From assembly GCF_025567415.1 (NCBI RefSeq), contig NZ_JAOQJV010000007.1, positions 1 through 64,000 of the forward strand: a DNA stretch of 64,000 bases, given 5' to 3'. Both the position numbers and the translations under genes were made by a program. Source of the DNA: Claveliimonas ammoniilytica (GTDB lineage: Bacteria > Bacillota > Clostridia > Lachnospirales > Lachnospiraceae). The notes below the pieces were generated by a model. It ran no database searches. It saw nothing but the letters and a program-made list of their open reading frames with translations, and was not told the origin of the DNA. Every line of letters starts with the position of its first letter. The stretch's first letter is position 1. Positions 51,618 through 60,835 of this stretch are shown here, in pieces.

Positions 51618-52875
51618 GACTTCCTCCTAAATGTATGATCTTCTCTACCTGAAAATCCGATGCCGGATAAAATTCTCCGAATCCGATATCCTTAAAAATG
51701 ATCTTGCAGGTACGTTCGTCCAAAAAGATGGTCTCAATCTGAAGCCGGAGCGCATAATCTCTCCTGCTTTTAAGCCCTTTCAACGAGACAGTCTCCGCCT
51801 CTAATTCTCCGGTTGCCAGCGATTCAATATGAATCTCAATATCCGAAGTATCTTCCAGAAGCACCTCCCACTGTCCGTCGGATTCATACCAGTGGCTTCC
51901 CCACTGCACGATCGGATACCAGCCCTCCTTACCGTGTACCCGCATACGCAGACACACCTGTTCCATCATCTTGCTGTCATCCAGATAAACCGGGATTTCA
52001 TCCTCTTCTCTGGTCTGATGCCACGCATGATAGCAGGCACCTTTACTATATAAATTATTACCGATAAATGCACGCCGTCCGTTACACAGTACCTTCAGGG
52101 ATAACGGATACCAGTTATTCTCAAAGCCTTCCCCTGTCAGGAATACAGAAGACACGACTTTTTTCTCAAATACACTCTGGATAAATGCACGGAACCGTTC
52201 ATCGGCATCCTTTGCCTTATCCACATTCAGTACCGGGTAAACCGCCGCCAGCTCTTTCATTTGTGCATTTGCCACCTGATCTACGGTTACAAACATATCT
52301 GCGCCTCTGCCGCTGACCGTCTTTAACTTCCGCAGCATATAAGCACGGATCTCATTGCGGTCACAGTAAAACAATGCGGCCTCATACTGCCAAAGTTCCT
52401 TGGGCTGATAAAACATATAATGGCAGAAGCTCTCTTTGAAGTCCTGAACTGCTATATTCTCCTTTGGAATCCCCAGAAATCTTCCCATACCTTTCAACAT
52501 CTTACTGATATCAATATCTGTCTTCGGAACGGAGAATGTAATCCGCTCTATATTTTCAAACCGTTCCAGAGCAAGCTGAAGATACTTGGCCAGAAGCCAT
52601 ACTCCATCCTTAACCTGTCCGCCTATCTTAACTTTTTCCTGTTTGACTGCTTTGGTATAAAGATCAGATACCGTGCATTTTTCTTCCACCGATGCAAGCT
52701 GTACAGCATCCTTTCCATATACCCATTCATCCTGTAATTTACCTAGGATCATCGGAATCTGAAAATTATCCACTGACACTTCCAGTGTCTCCGGCTCATG
52801 CTTTTCCGGTTCGTAATAACTGATCTGGCAAAATTTCTCATTCAATTCTATTCCAAGTATTTTATCTGCTCTCAC
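51592..52875 (-). CDS. DUF5716 family protein, actin/Hsp70-fold-like
   Basis: 427 residues. The opening ILGIELNEKFCQISYY resembles the phosphate-1 strand pair of actin/Hsp70 ATPases; TFSVPKTDI (near 140) and YEAALFYCDRNEIRAYML (near 187) resemble the next core strands; VSSVFLTGEGF and GRRAFIGNNLYSKGACYHAW (about 240-285) resemble the adenosine segment. About 290-427 is a beta-rich tail. Classical nucleotide residues are only partly kept, so activity is unsure. GTG start with GGAGG six bases upstream, inside the end of the DUF5717 gene; name from memory of the family. Confidence 0.7.
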   Translation of the reverse strand: MRADKILGIELNEKFCQISYYEPEKHEPETLEVSVDNFQIPMILGKLQDEWVYGKDAVQLASVEEKCTVSDLYTKAVKQEKVKIGGQVKDGVWLLAKYLQLALERFENIERITFSVPKTDIDISKMLKGMGRFLGIPKENIAVQDFKESFCHYMFYQPKELWQYEAALFYCDRNEIRAYMLRKLKTVSGRGADMFVTVDQVANAQMKELAAVYPVLNVDKAKDADERFRAFIQSVFEKKVVSSVFLTGEGFENNWYPLSLKVLCNGRRAFIGNNLYSKGACYHAWHQTREEDEIPVYLDDSKMMEQVCLRMRVHGKEGWYPIVQWGSHWYESDGQWEVLLEDTSDIEIHIESLATGELEAETVSLKGLKSRRDYALRLQIETIFLDERTCKIIFKDIGFGEFYPASDFQVEKIIHLGGSHGQFNSLS

Positions 52876-52878
52876 CTG

Positions 52879-55800
52879 TTACCTCCTGCTGCCTGTCTTG
52901 CCGAAGATCCGTTCAGCCAGATATGCTTCCTGTTCATACTCGATCATTGCCTGTTTCTTTCTTGCAGGTGCCATACCCGCCATAGCATTCAACTTGCCAT
53001 ATTTACCAATCTCTGGCACCTTCCGTTCCTGTTTCAGCACCTCTTCCGGATCCGTATAGGACTTCTTGCCACTTGTCTCACAGAATGAATAGCGAACCTG
53101 TTCATCCTGGAATAACACGAAGCTTTTCACGTAGATATTCTCATATACCGGCATCAGACTCTCTGTCTGGTAGCCAAGATCTTCCACATCACCGCGGCGC
53201 ATCTTATACGTAATACGCACTCTGCCTCCATGGGATGCCTGGAAACTCACCATAGTTTTATCGTAAATCTGTGCCTCTCTGAGCCACGACTCCTCGTATT
53301 CCATATAGAACGGAAATACCAGCTGACGCTCACACATTTCCCGTAGGAAACGATGCAGGATCTCTCCCTCTTCCTCTCCATACTCTTTTCCGGCAAAACG
53401 TTTCAGCAGAGCCACTTTACAGATATCTGCCAGATCCTCATCATTTTTCTCTTCATTCATAATGATATCAAAGATGGAGGCACCTACGCTTCTTCCATAC
53501 ACTACATATTCCCTGCTCACATAAGCAAGGTATGCCTGTTTCAGGCGGAAATATGGATTTCCATTCAGATAATAATCAATAAATATATCTTCTTCTGCAA
53601 ACATATCTTCCGAGAACAGCATCTGCGTAATAATACGCTCACCAAGCTTGGTCACAGCAATTCCGTAATCTTTCGCCACTTTCCACAACACTTTCATATT
53701 CCGTGTAGAACCACAGTAATAATCAGCAAGATAGGTCAGTGTCATTTTATCATACTGCTGTCTCTTAAAAAGCTCATAGCTCAGATACAGCATAAATTCG
53801 TCTTCATCATAATCCTCTTCACGGATCGTCTTACTACACAGACGAAATACCTCTTTTTCATCAAAAGCCCTGATACCATTCTTCCGGATATTTTCAAAAT
53901 TCACTTCCAGTTTATTATTCTCTGCACCCCAGTTGGAAATTCTGGACATGTATTTCTTGCACATTTCCAGATAACGTGGTTCATAGAACAGACGCTTCGT
54001 CTCAAATGCAATGGAATCCGTATGATATCCTCCATCCATGGTCTGCCAGATAATCCTTGCTTCCTTATCGTACAGATAAACGATCATACCATCCGGTCTG
54101 TACGGAATTCTCTGCTTTACTGTACCATCCTTTTCAATGACCAGGGCACATTTCAGATTATGCACCTTAGTCTTCACCAGATATGCATGGCAGATATCAC
54201 GCATAGCTTCCAGACGTTCTCCGGTCATCTCTTCCTCTGTACAGAACTTCTTATAAATCACCTTCAGCGATTCCGTAATATGACGCTTCATAAGCTGTTC
54301 CCATGCAAACGCCACCATCTGCTCCCGGTAGCTGATATACAGATCACTGGCATTCTCTTCATAAGTGATCAGATTCGCATAAAGCAGTGCTGCTTTTTTA
54401 TAATTCAGTGTGTTACCATGCATAAAATACAGAAAGATAGACTTCGGCAATGCTTCTCTCACATCATCTTCTTCAATCGTAGACATATAATACTCATAAA
54501 GCTGTGCAATCTTAAATCCTTCATTAACCGCTCTCTGATACCATACAAAATAACGGTTATCCAGCTTATTGCCCTTGATGAGCAGCGTACAGATTGCATT
54601 CAGGATCATCGGTTCTGCATAAAGCTTATATAACCGTTCCAGAATATGAAACAGAAATTCACTGTAATTTTTCTGCTGGCTGGCAAGATTAGCCACATAC
54701 ATGGCCATTTCTCTGGAAATCAGGCGATATTTTGATGCAAAATTCAATACCATCATCTCGAACTGTCCAAGCTTCTTCAAAAGCAGGCTCTTCTCTTCAT
54801 AACACTGAAATGCTTCTAACAGAAATAAGACTCCATTGGTCCGATAATTCTGATAATGCTGTTCCAGTGCCGCCAGACGTCTGCCCTTGTCCCGATACTG
54901 TGGGTCAATATCCAGAAGCATCAACAGAAGCATGGTCGAATCCTGCTGTCTGAGATAAATCTTACCAACCTCATCTATCACACGATCCATATGACTTCCA
55001 TGTCCACGCACCAATGCCGTCAGATACAGATAGTAAGCATTCACCTTCGGATTCTTACCGATCGCAAACCGGTTATAATTATAATTCTCCAGAATCCACT
55101 TGGCATCTTCGATCTGATTGCCATGAATATATACATGTGCCTGAAATAACTGAAGATACTCATCCAGCGGATCGATCTGACGCATCTTCTTCACCTTATC
55201 CACAGCACTCTCTGTCCATTTATCCAACGTCATGCGGCCTGCCACACAGGAAACATGTTCCTTTACTACTTGTGCCATCAAAAATTCGATCTCTCGATGA
55301 TTCTCATCATAGGAGCCATTCTGCATAACCTCCACATCATAACTCAGAATCTCATACGGAGTGATCAGATGGATCTTACCAAAGTTACGTCCTGCATGCA
55401 GGCCGTCCGGCTTCACAAGAAAATCTACCTGGTATACATTGCCCACAAAATCGTCTGTCGTAAAACGGTTGCGGCTGACGCTTAAGAATTCACCCTCTGT
55501 CTGGATCTGAACCGGCATATATCCCCAGGTATTCTTGATCACTGTCAGCGTCTGCTTGGTAATCTCCTTCACGTCCTGAAACAGCATACCTTCCCCCGGA
55601 AGTGTCAGGAAAATGCATTCTTTCTGTTTAATACCTACCAGAAACTCTTCCATAGCAGCTTCATCCAGAGACCATTTGCGCATATTATCATATAAATAAA
55701 AGATACGCTTATCCTCGTATTTTAACACTTCATAAAATTCACGGGAACGGAATAACTTCAATGCTTCTGTATAATCCTTAACCGCCAGTCTTCGGAAATC

Positions 55801-56184
55801 ATCCGTATTCTGCACCTTACCGTAATTCGTCATTACATAAGGTTTCTCTATCAATGCTGTAAACGGAATCGTATATTCTCCTCCGGTACACACAACGGTA
55901 AATGTGCCCTGCTCCACATGTCCCGGCAGCAGTCCTCTGCCATCATATTCAAATTCTACTCTTACCGGATTCCCTTCAAATCCCTGTTCCAGACAACGCA
56001 TACGAAAAGAAGACGAGTATACCAGCCCTCTGATAGAGCCTTCCCCTCGATTCTTGATCATGAAATATCCCTTATAAACTTCCCCTTCACCAATGGTGAG
56101 AATCAGGCTTGTATCCGGAAAGACAACCTGCGGCTGCGCCAGTTGAAAATCTCCTTTTGAAAACTTTTTAATTTTATTTTTCAA
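52879..56184 (-). CDS. DUF5717 family giant helical protein
   Basis: About 1101 residues, no recognised catalytic motif and no signal peptide. Residues 8-115 look like a beta-sandwich (VVFPDTSLILTIGEGEVYKG); 115-300 are mixed; about 330-800 are long arrays of amphipathic helices of TPR/HEAT character; the C-terminal 300 residues mix strands and helices and end in a basic tail. A TTG start at 56184 is chosen: AAGAGGTGG lies eight bases upstream and the promoter gives a leader of about 44 nt. An ATG at 56205 has no site, and the frame open to 56361 crosses the promoter. Confidence 0.75.
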   Translation of the reverse strand: MKNKIKKFSKGDFQLAQPQVVFPDTSLILTIGEGEVYKGYFMIKNRGEGSIRGLVYSSSFRMRCLEQGFEGNPVRVEFEYDGRGLLPGHVEQGTFTVVCTGGEYTIPFTALIEKPYVMTNYGKVQNTDDFRRLAVKDYTEALKLFRSREFYEVLKYEDKRIFYLYDNMRKWSLDEAAMEEFLVGIKQKECIFLTLPGEGMLFQDVKEITKQTLTVIKNTWGYMPVQIQTEGEFLSVSRNRFTTDDFVGNVYQVDFLVKPDGLHAGRNFGKIHLITPYEILSYDVEVMQNGSYDENHREIEFLMAQVVKEHVSCVAGRMTLDKWTESAVDKVKKMRQIDPLDEYLQLFQAHVYIHGNQIEDAKWILENYNYNRFAIGKNPKVNAYYLYLTALVRGHGSHMDRVIDEVGKIYLRQQDSTMLLLMLLDIDPQYRDKGRRLAALEQHYQNYRTNGVLFLLEAFQCYEEKSLLLKKLGQFEMMVLNFASKYRLISREMAMYVANLASQQKNYSEFLFHILERLYKLYAEPMILNAICTLLIKGNKLDNRYFVWYQRAVNEGFKIAQLYEYYMSTIEEDDVREALPKSIFLYFMHGNTLNYKKAALLYANLITYEENASDLYISYREQMVAFAWEQLMKRHITESLKVIYKKFCTEEEMTGERLEAMRDICHAYLVKTKVHNLKCALVIEKDGTVKQRIPYRPDGMIVYLYDKEARIIWQTMDGGYHTDSIAFETKRLFYEPRYLEMCKKYMSRISNWGAENNKLEVNFENIRKNGIRAFDEKEVFRLCSKTIREEDYDEDEFMLYLSYELFKRQQYDKMTLTYLADYYCGSTRNMKVLWKVAKDYGIAVTKLGERIITQMLFSEDMFAEEDIFIDYYLNGNPYFRLKQAYLAYVSREYVVYGRSVGASIFDIIMNEEKNDEDLADICKVALLKRFAGKEYGEEEGEILHRFLREMCERQLVFPFYMEYEESWLREAQIYDKTMVSFQASHGGRVRITYKMRRGDVEDLGYQTESLMPVYENIYVKSFVLFQDEQVRYSFCETSGKKSYTDPEEVLKQERKVPEIGKYGKLNAMAGMAPARKKQAMIEYEQEAYLAERIFGKTGSRR

Positions 56185-56204
56185 GCCATCCACCTCTTCT
56201 TGCA

Positions 56205-56232
56205 TTGCTTTTTTCTTTAAACATACTATAAT
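56205..56232 (+). promoter_or_regulatory. Promoter of the aminotransferase gene
   Basis: TTGCTT (56205-56210), 16 bp, TATAAT (56227-56232). It overlaps, head to head, the start region of the DUF5717 gene. Confidence 0.6.
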
Positions 56233-56234
56233 GA

Positions 56235-56264
56235 AGTATAGCATTGTTTCATGTTTAAAGGCAA
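56235..56264 (-). promoter_or_regulatory. Promoter of the DUF5717-DUF5716-TPR operon
   Basis: TTGCCT (56259-56264), 18 bp, TATACT (56235-56240). The two divergent -10 boxes are two base pairs apart, so initiation in one direction probably competes with the other. Confidence 0.6.
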
Positions 56265-56292
56265 TACCAACCACAAAATATAGGAGATTATT

Positions 56293-57405
56293 ATGTCTGA
56301 GAAGAATATTCAGCAGGATCGTCCTGCTTTTCACGGAAGTGATATCGAACAAATCGAACAATATTATAAGATTCCTGCAGAAAGTATTATCAAATTTGGT
56401 GCTAATGTGAACCCATTAGGACTTTCTGCTACATTAAAGAAAGACCTGGCTGAACATCTGGATGTGATCACCAGTTATCCGGACCGCGATTACAAAGAAC
56501 TCCGTTCTGCAATTGCGGATTACTGTGGTGTCAAGATGGAACACGTTGTAACCGGCAATGGTTCCACCGAACTGATCTCTCTGCTGATCAGTGAACGAAA
56601 TGCCAGACATGCTATGGTCATCGGACCAACCTATTCTGAATATGAACGGGAGCTTTCACTCACAGGTGGACGCATTTCCGAATACAATCTTTCTGAAGAA
56701 CATGACTTTCATCTGGATATTGATGATTTTGCCAAAGCTCTGGCTGATGACGTAGATTTTGTGATTCTGTGTAATCCTAATAATCCTACTTCCTCAGCTA
56801 TGAAAAAAGACGAGCTTCGCTCTCTTCTTGAGCTCTGTAATTCAAGAGATATTTTCGTAATGATCGATGAGACCTATGTAGAATTTGCTCCAGATGTGTC
56901 CGAAATTACCGCCATGCCGTTAGCAGCTACTTACGATAATCTGATGATCCTGCGCGGTGTATCCAAGTTCTATGCAGCTCCGGGACTCCGTCTGGGCTAC
57001 GGTGTCACAAGTAACCAGGCTTTCCTGGATACATTGAAAAAGCACCAGAACCCATGGAGTCTGAACAGTCTGGGCGCTTATGCAGGCGTGCGCATGTTGC
57101 AGGACAAAGATTTTATTCAGAAAACGCGTTCCCTGATCCTTTCCGAACGGGAACGTATTCTCAATGAACTGAATTCTTTCCGTTACGCTAAGGCATATCC
57201 GGCATACGCCAATTTCATTCTGGTTAAGATACTCCGGGATGACCTGACATCTTTTGATATCTTTGATCAGGCAATCCGCCATGGCATGATGATCCGCGAC
57301 TGTTCATCGTTTGAAGGACTGCCGGGCGAATATATCCGTTTCTGCATCATGCTTCCAGAAGATAACACAAGACTGCTTCACTGTCTTGCCAAATCACTGG
57401 CATAG
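56293..57405 (+). CDS. PLP-dependent class I/II aminotransferase (HisC/CobD family)
   Basis: 370 residues. FGANVNPLG at 34-42 and the opening HGSDIEQ resemble threonine-phosphate decarboxylase CobD; NGSTELI (near 92) and CNPNNPT (near 158) are general. The PLP lysine is in RGVSKFYAAPGLRLGYG near 220. It could be histidinol-phosphate aminotransferase-like or CobD-like; no histidine or cobalamin genes are beside it, so the substrate is open. Monocistronic, divergent from the DUF5717 operon. Confidence 0.85.
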   Translation: MSEKNIQQDRPAFHGSDIEQIEQYYKIPAESIIKFGANVNPLGLSATLKKDLAEHLDVITSYPDRDYKELRSAIADYCGVKMEHVVTGNGSTELISLLISERNARHAMVIGPTYSEYERELSLTGGRISEYNLSEEHDFHLDIDDFAKALADDVDFVILCNPNNPTSSAMKKDELRSLLELCNSRDIFVMIDETYVEFAPDVSEITAMPLAATYDNLMILRGVSKFYAAPGLRLGYGVTSNQAFLDTLKKHQNPWSLNSLGAYAGVRMLQDKDFIQKTRSLILSERERILNELNSFRYAKAYPAYANFILVKILRDDLTSFDIFDQAIRHGMMIRDCSSFEGLPGEYIRFCIMLPEDNTRLLHCLAKSLA

Positions 57406-57420
57406 CGATTATAAAATGTC

Positions 57421-57463
57421 AATAGCAGCCGTTTCGCATTTACTTCTCGAAACGACTGCTATT
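57421..57463. terminator. Bidirectional terminator between aminotransferase and ktrA
   Basis: AATAGCAGCCGTTTCG (57421-57436) pairs with CGAAACGACTGCTATT (57448-57463), one mismatch; TTTAT follows on plus and a T-rich stretch on minus. Confidence 0.85.
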
Positions 57464-57472
57464 TTATCTAAT

Positions 57473-58120
57473 TTATCCAATCTTACGAAGATCATTATTA
57501 GCTCCCACTAATATCAGGATCATATCTTTCTTCAGTTTTTCATCCGGATCGGGATTCACCTCTACCTGACTATTCCACTTAATCCCAACCACAATCACTC
57601 CATATTTTTTACGTATATCCAGCTCTTTCAGGCTCTTGCCTATCCATGCTTTCGGCACTTCTGATTCCGCAATACTGTAATCTGGCGACAGCGCAATCCA
57701 ATCCGCAAAGCTTGCCTTCATTAGATTTCTTGCAAGCTTGATTCCTATTTCCTTTTCCGGGGAAATCACAGCATCTGCTCCAATCTTCTTAAGTATCTCT
57801 GCATGCCTTTCGTTCTTTGTCTTGACTACAACATACGGAACACCAATTTCCTTACAGATAACAGTCGCCATAATACTTGCTTCCAGATTAACCGATTCCG
57901 CAATGACCACACCGTCCAGATTACGGGTTCCGAGTGAATAGATAAAATCCGGATCACCAAAATCTGCCTGCATAGCATAAGATACGGAATCCGCAATGTG
58001 CTCTACCCGCTCCATATCCTTATCCACTGCTATTACTTCACAGCCCAGTCTCTGCAATTCCACAGCCACACTTTCGCCAAACTTTCCTACTCCAAATACT
58101 GCAAATTGTTTGTTCATCAT
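57473..58120 (-). CDS. ktrA: Potassium uptake regulatory protein KtrA/TrkA
   Basis: 215 residues. An N-terminal RCK Rossmann domain has FGVGKFGESV at 9-18 and the acidic VDKDMERVE end of strand 2; the TrkA-C domain occupies about 135-215. It gates the KtrB channel in response to ATP/ADP and c-di-AMP in related Firmicutes. It follows ktrB by 13 nt. Confidence 0.93.
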   Translation of the reverse strand: MMNKQFAVFGVGKFGESVAVELQRLGCEVIAVDKDMERVEHIADSVSYAMQADFGDPDFIYSLGTRNLDGVVIAESVNLEASIMATVICKEIGVPYVVVKTKNERHAEILKKIGADAVISPEKEIGIKLARNLMKASFADWIALSPDYSIAESEVPKAWIGKSLKELDIRKKYGVIVVGIKWNSQVEVNPDPDEKLKKDMILILVGANNDLRKIG

Positions 58121-58133
58121 TATCCTCCACGTA

Positions 58134-59516
58134 TTATCCGATCATTATCCTCTCTGACGGCAGCGTTCTCAACTTTTCCTTCAAATTTACTTTTCCCGCA
58201 AATAAAAGTGCAATTGTCATAGGACCGACTCTTCCAATGTACATCAGGATCATCAGAACGATCTTACTTCCCGTATGTAATTTCGTCGTAAGATCTGCTG
58301 TCAGTCCAACTGTCGCAAATGCGGATGCCGTCTCATACATAATCCGTTGAAACCCTATATTATCAGGCTCAATCACTGCAATCGCCGTAGTTCCAATAAT
58401 ATATACTCCAAGTGCCAGCATGATCGCTACAAATCCCACTCGAAAATTGTTCTCGTCAATCTTTCTTCCAAAGCATTCAATATCATGACCACCACGTAGC
58501 ATCGTAAGAAATGCTAAGAAAAGCATGGCAAATGTCGTTGTTTTTAATCCACCTGCGGTTCCGCCCGGAGAAGCCCCGATAAACATCAGGATCGTACTGA
58601 GAAATCCTGTTTCTTCATGCATTCCCGCCTGTGGAAACGTAAAGAATCCTGCTGTTCTTGTCGTTACCGACTGAAATGCAGAAGCCATAAACTTCTGTCC
58701 GATACTTAAGTTGCCAATCGTATCCGGATTATTATATTCCAATATAAATGTCAGGATCGTTCCCAATAAGAAAAGCACCAGTGAGGTGACCAATACTATC
58801 TTTGTATGAAGTCTCAGTCTTGTAAACCACCATTTCCGCGGCACTTCATGTCGCCGGATTCTCTTGCCATTGTCTACCACATCATACCATACGGTAAAGC
58901 CGATTCCGCCAAGCGTAATCAGAAGCATAGTAGTAATATTAATCAATGGATTCGTCACATATTTTGCAAGACTGTCTTCTCCAAGAATATCAATTCCGGC
59001 ATTACAGAATGCTGAAACAGAATGAAACACACCATACCAGACTCCTTTTAGCAATCCAAAGTCCGGCACAAACTGAATTGCATACAATACCGCTCCTGCG
59101 CCCTCGACAACCAGTGTTCCAAGAAGTATCCTCCTGACCATCCCCACCAGTCCGCCAAGCGAATCCATGTTGTAAGTCTCCTGAATCACAATACGTTCTT
59201 TCAGAGTAATCTTGCGACGCATAATCATAAAAAAAGCAGCTACACATGCTACAATTCCCAATCCACCAATCTGGATCAGTAAAAGAAGCACCACTTTTCC
59301 AACAATCGTAAACTGATACTTCGGGACAATTGTGATAAGCCCTGTCACACAAACAGATGTCGTAGATGTAAACAACGCATCTAAGAAGCTGATCGGCTTC
59401 TCGTTACAGATTGGAAGCCACAAAAGCACAGCACCAATAAGAATTACCCCCAGGAACCCAACTGCCAATATTTTCATCGTATTCCATCTGAGATTTTTCT
59501 TTCCCTCTTGTCTCAT
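58134..59516 (-). CDS. ktrB: Potassium transporter membrane subunit KtrB/TrkH
   Basis: 460 residues with four pore repeats of the Trk/Ktr/HKT family. Filter-loop regions include FTSTTSVCVTGL (near 50), HSVSAFCNAGI (near 165), SVTTRTAGF (near 288) and ETASAFATVGL (near 395), each carrying the conserved glycine. It admits K+ (and in some members depends on Na+). Order here is ktrB then ktrA. Confidence 0.94.
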   Translation of the reverse strand: MRQEGKKNLRWNTMKILAVGFLGVILIGAVLLWLPICNEKPISFLDALFTSTTSVCVTGLITIVPKYQFTIVGKVVLLLLIQIGGLGIVACVAAFFMIMRRKITLKERIVIQETYNMDSLGGLVGMVRRILLGTLVVEGAGAVLYAIQFVPDFGLLKGVWYGVFHSVSAFCNAGIDILGEDSLAKYVTNPLINITTMLLITLGGIGFTVWYDVVDNGKRIRRHEVPRKWWFTRLRLHTKIVLVTSLVLFLLGTILTFILEYNNPDTIGNLSIGQKFMASAFQSVTTRTAGFFTFPQAGMHEETGFLSTILMFIGASPGGTAGGLKTTTFAMLFLAFLTMLRGGHDIECFGRKIDENNFRVGFVAIMLALGVYIIGTTAIAVIEPDNIGFQRIMYETASAFATVGLTADLTTKLHTGSKIVLMILMYIGRVGPMTIALLFAGKVNLKEKLRTLPSERIMIG

Positions 59517-59534
59517 TCATTTTTCCCTTCACAA

Positions 59535-59581
59535 TAATATCCTATACAATTCCTGATTGAGCCAGAGACTGTATAGGATAT
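59535..59581 (-). terminator. Hairpin after the cupin gene
   Basis: AATATCCTATACA (59535-59547) pairs perfectly with TGTATAGGATATT (59569-59581) around a 21-base loop. T tract on the minus strand is poor, but position between two minus-strand genes fits a terminator. Confidence 0.55.
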
Positions 59582-59603
59582 TTTCAGCTTATTCTATATA
59601 GGA

Positions 59604-59963
59604 CTATCTTTTCAGGATCACAGCCACCATGACGAGTTCTTCCTTACCATTGTTCTTCAGACCATGTCCATGTCCGTCTTCACAATAAGTCACATCACCT
59701 GCTTCCACTGCCACCGCTTCACCATCTTCTTCGTACATTCCGGTTCCCTCAAGAATGTAATACATCTCAGCTTCACCGTGATGCTCATGATGACCGATCT
59801 CACAGTTTGGCTTCAAAGTGATCCGATTCAGCAAACCGCAATGTTCACCGCGCTGTTCAGGCGTAATCAACTCTTCTTTCATGATAAATCCCGCACCGCC
59901 ATTTACATGCTCTGCTATCTTTGTTACTCTGTCCTTAGCTGTTGTTTTAAGCATCTTCTCCAT
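59604..59963 (-). CDS. Small cupin-domain protein
   Basis: 119 residues, single cupin barrel. Motif 1 is GHHEHHGEAEMYYILEG (about 58-74) with the three histidines and glutamate that bind a metal; motif 2 is VEAGDVTYCEDGHGHGL near 87-103. Such stand-alone cupins may be isomerases, dioxygenases or sensors; nothing nearby identifies the substrate. GGAGG lies nine bases before the ATG. Confidence 0.85.
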   Translation of the reverse strand: MEKMLKTTAKDRVTKIAEHVNGGAGFIMKEELITPEQRGEHCGLLNRITLKPNCEIGHHEHHGEAEMYYILEGTGMYEEDGEAVAVEAGDVTYCEDGHGHGLKNNGKEELVMVAVILKR

Positions 59964-60083
59964 TGTGCTCTTCCTCCTCTCGTGTACTTTTGATTATACA
60001 CGAATCCATTCTGTAATTCAACTTAGAAGCCTGTCTGTCAGACTATTCTGAAAATCATATGCCATCGGTCTCTCTGCATAAGC

Positions 60084-60656
60084 TTAATGAAAATAATGTG
60101 CACCAATCTGATAGCCATATCCTCCCTGGTCAAAATACAGGCAGTCACCGATCGGATTCTCTCCGGCAAGTGCTGCTTCCGCCGCCTGCATAGCCGATTC
60201 CGTATATCCATCCGTACTACGCACTCTGTCCAGCCATCCGCTTCCTGCCGGGCAGAACTGCCCCGGCTGATAAATCACTTCCTCCATGGTATCTGGATAT
60301 GCTTCATTTGCCATACGATTCAATACCACAGCCCCCACTGCTACCTGTCCAGTAAAAGACTGGTTGCCGGCTTCACAGAAAATAATGGAAGCCAGAAGTT
60401 CCTCAGCTCTCTCTTCTTCTTTTAGTGTTTCTTCTATCTTTGATGTAAGCTTTGTCTGTAACTCGGTCTGAATTTTGTTTTTCTTAATACACTCTATTCC
60501 AGGCGCACTTTTGACAACCTGCCCGACAGTTAGAATTGCTGTGCTCTCCGGTGTACCTATTTGGTCAATCTCTGCCGCCTGGCTGCTAAACCCTATGCTT
60601 AGTGCCACGATCACTGCTAACGCCATACGCCATCTGCAATTATTTAATTTAAACAT
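60084..60656 (-). CDS. Secreted cell-wall hydrolase, SleB/CwlJ family
   Basis: 190 residues. A signal peptide (about 1-28, AVIVALSIGFSSQAA) is followed by a linker and a Hydrolase_2 domain from about 85: SIIFCEAGNQSFTGQVAVGAVVLNR carries the catalytic Glu, and the domain ends with GYGYQIGAHYFH. The family includes spore cortex-lytic SleB and vegetative peptidoglycan hydrolases; no spore-specific partner is visible. The ribosome site AGGAGG is 13 bases from the ATG and lies in one arm of a long-range inverted repeat. Confidence 0.88.
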   Translation of the reverse strand: MFKLNNCRWRMALAVIVALSIGFSSQAAEIDQIGTPESTAILTVGQVVKSAPGIECIKKNKIQTELQTKLTSKIEETLKEEERAEELLASIIFCEAGNQSFTGQVAVGAVVLNRMANEAYPDTMEEVIYQPGQFCPAGSGWLDRVRSTDGYTESAMQAAEAALAGENPIGDCLYFDQGGYGYQIGAHYFH

Positions 60657-60662
60657 AATAAA

Positions 60663-60770
60663 ATGATGCCCTCCTGTTACATATTTTATTTTGTTAATAA
60701 AGTATACTCATTTTTTTCGAGTTTATTACATTTATTACAAAATTGTTACATGCGATAACGAGGGCATCAT
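60663..60770 (-). promoter_or_regulatory. Leader of the cell-wall hydrolase with distant 11-bp inverted repeat over the ribosome site
   Basis: ATGATGCCCTC (60663-60673) and GAGGGCATCAT (60760-60770) are perfect complements 86 bp apart. The near arm covers most of the AGGAGGG ribosome site. A promoter (TGTAAT at 60725-60730, 18 bp, TATACT at 60701-60706) lies between the arms, so only transcripts started further upstream contain both. Confidence 0.5.
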
Positions 60771-60835
60771 AACATCTTTACTTATTCAATTCAATTACAG
60801 ATGCATTCCAGAACTGGTAAAAATTGACTGGCTTG

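Noticed and set aside
53353..54633. 426-codon plus-strand frame
   Set aside because: Antisense shadow of the DUF5717 gene; composition rich in His, Ile and Phe and no family resemblance.
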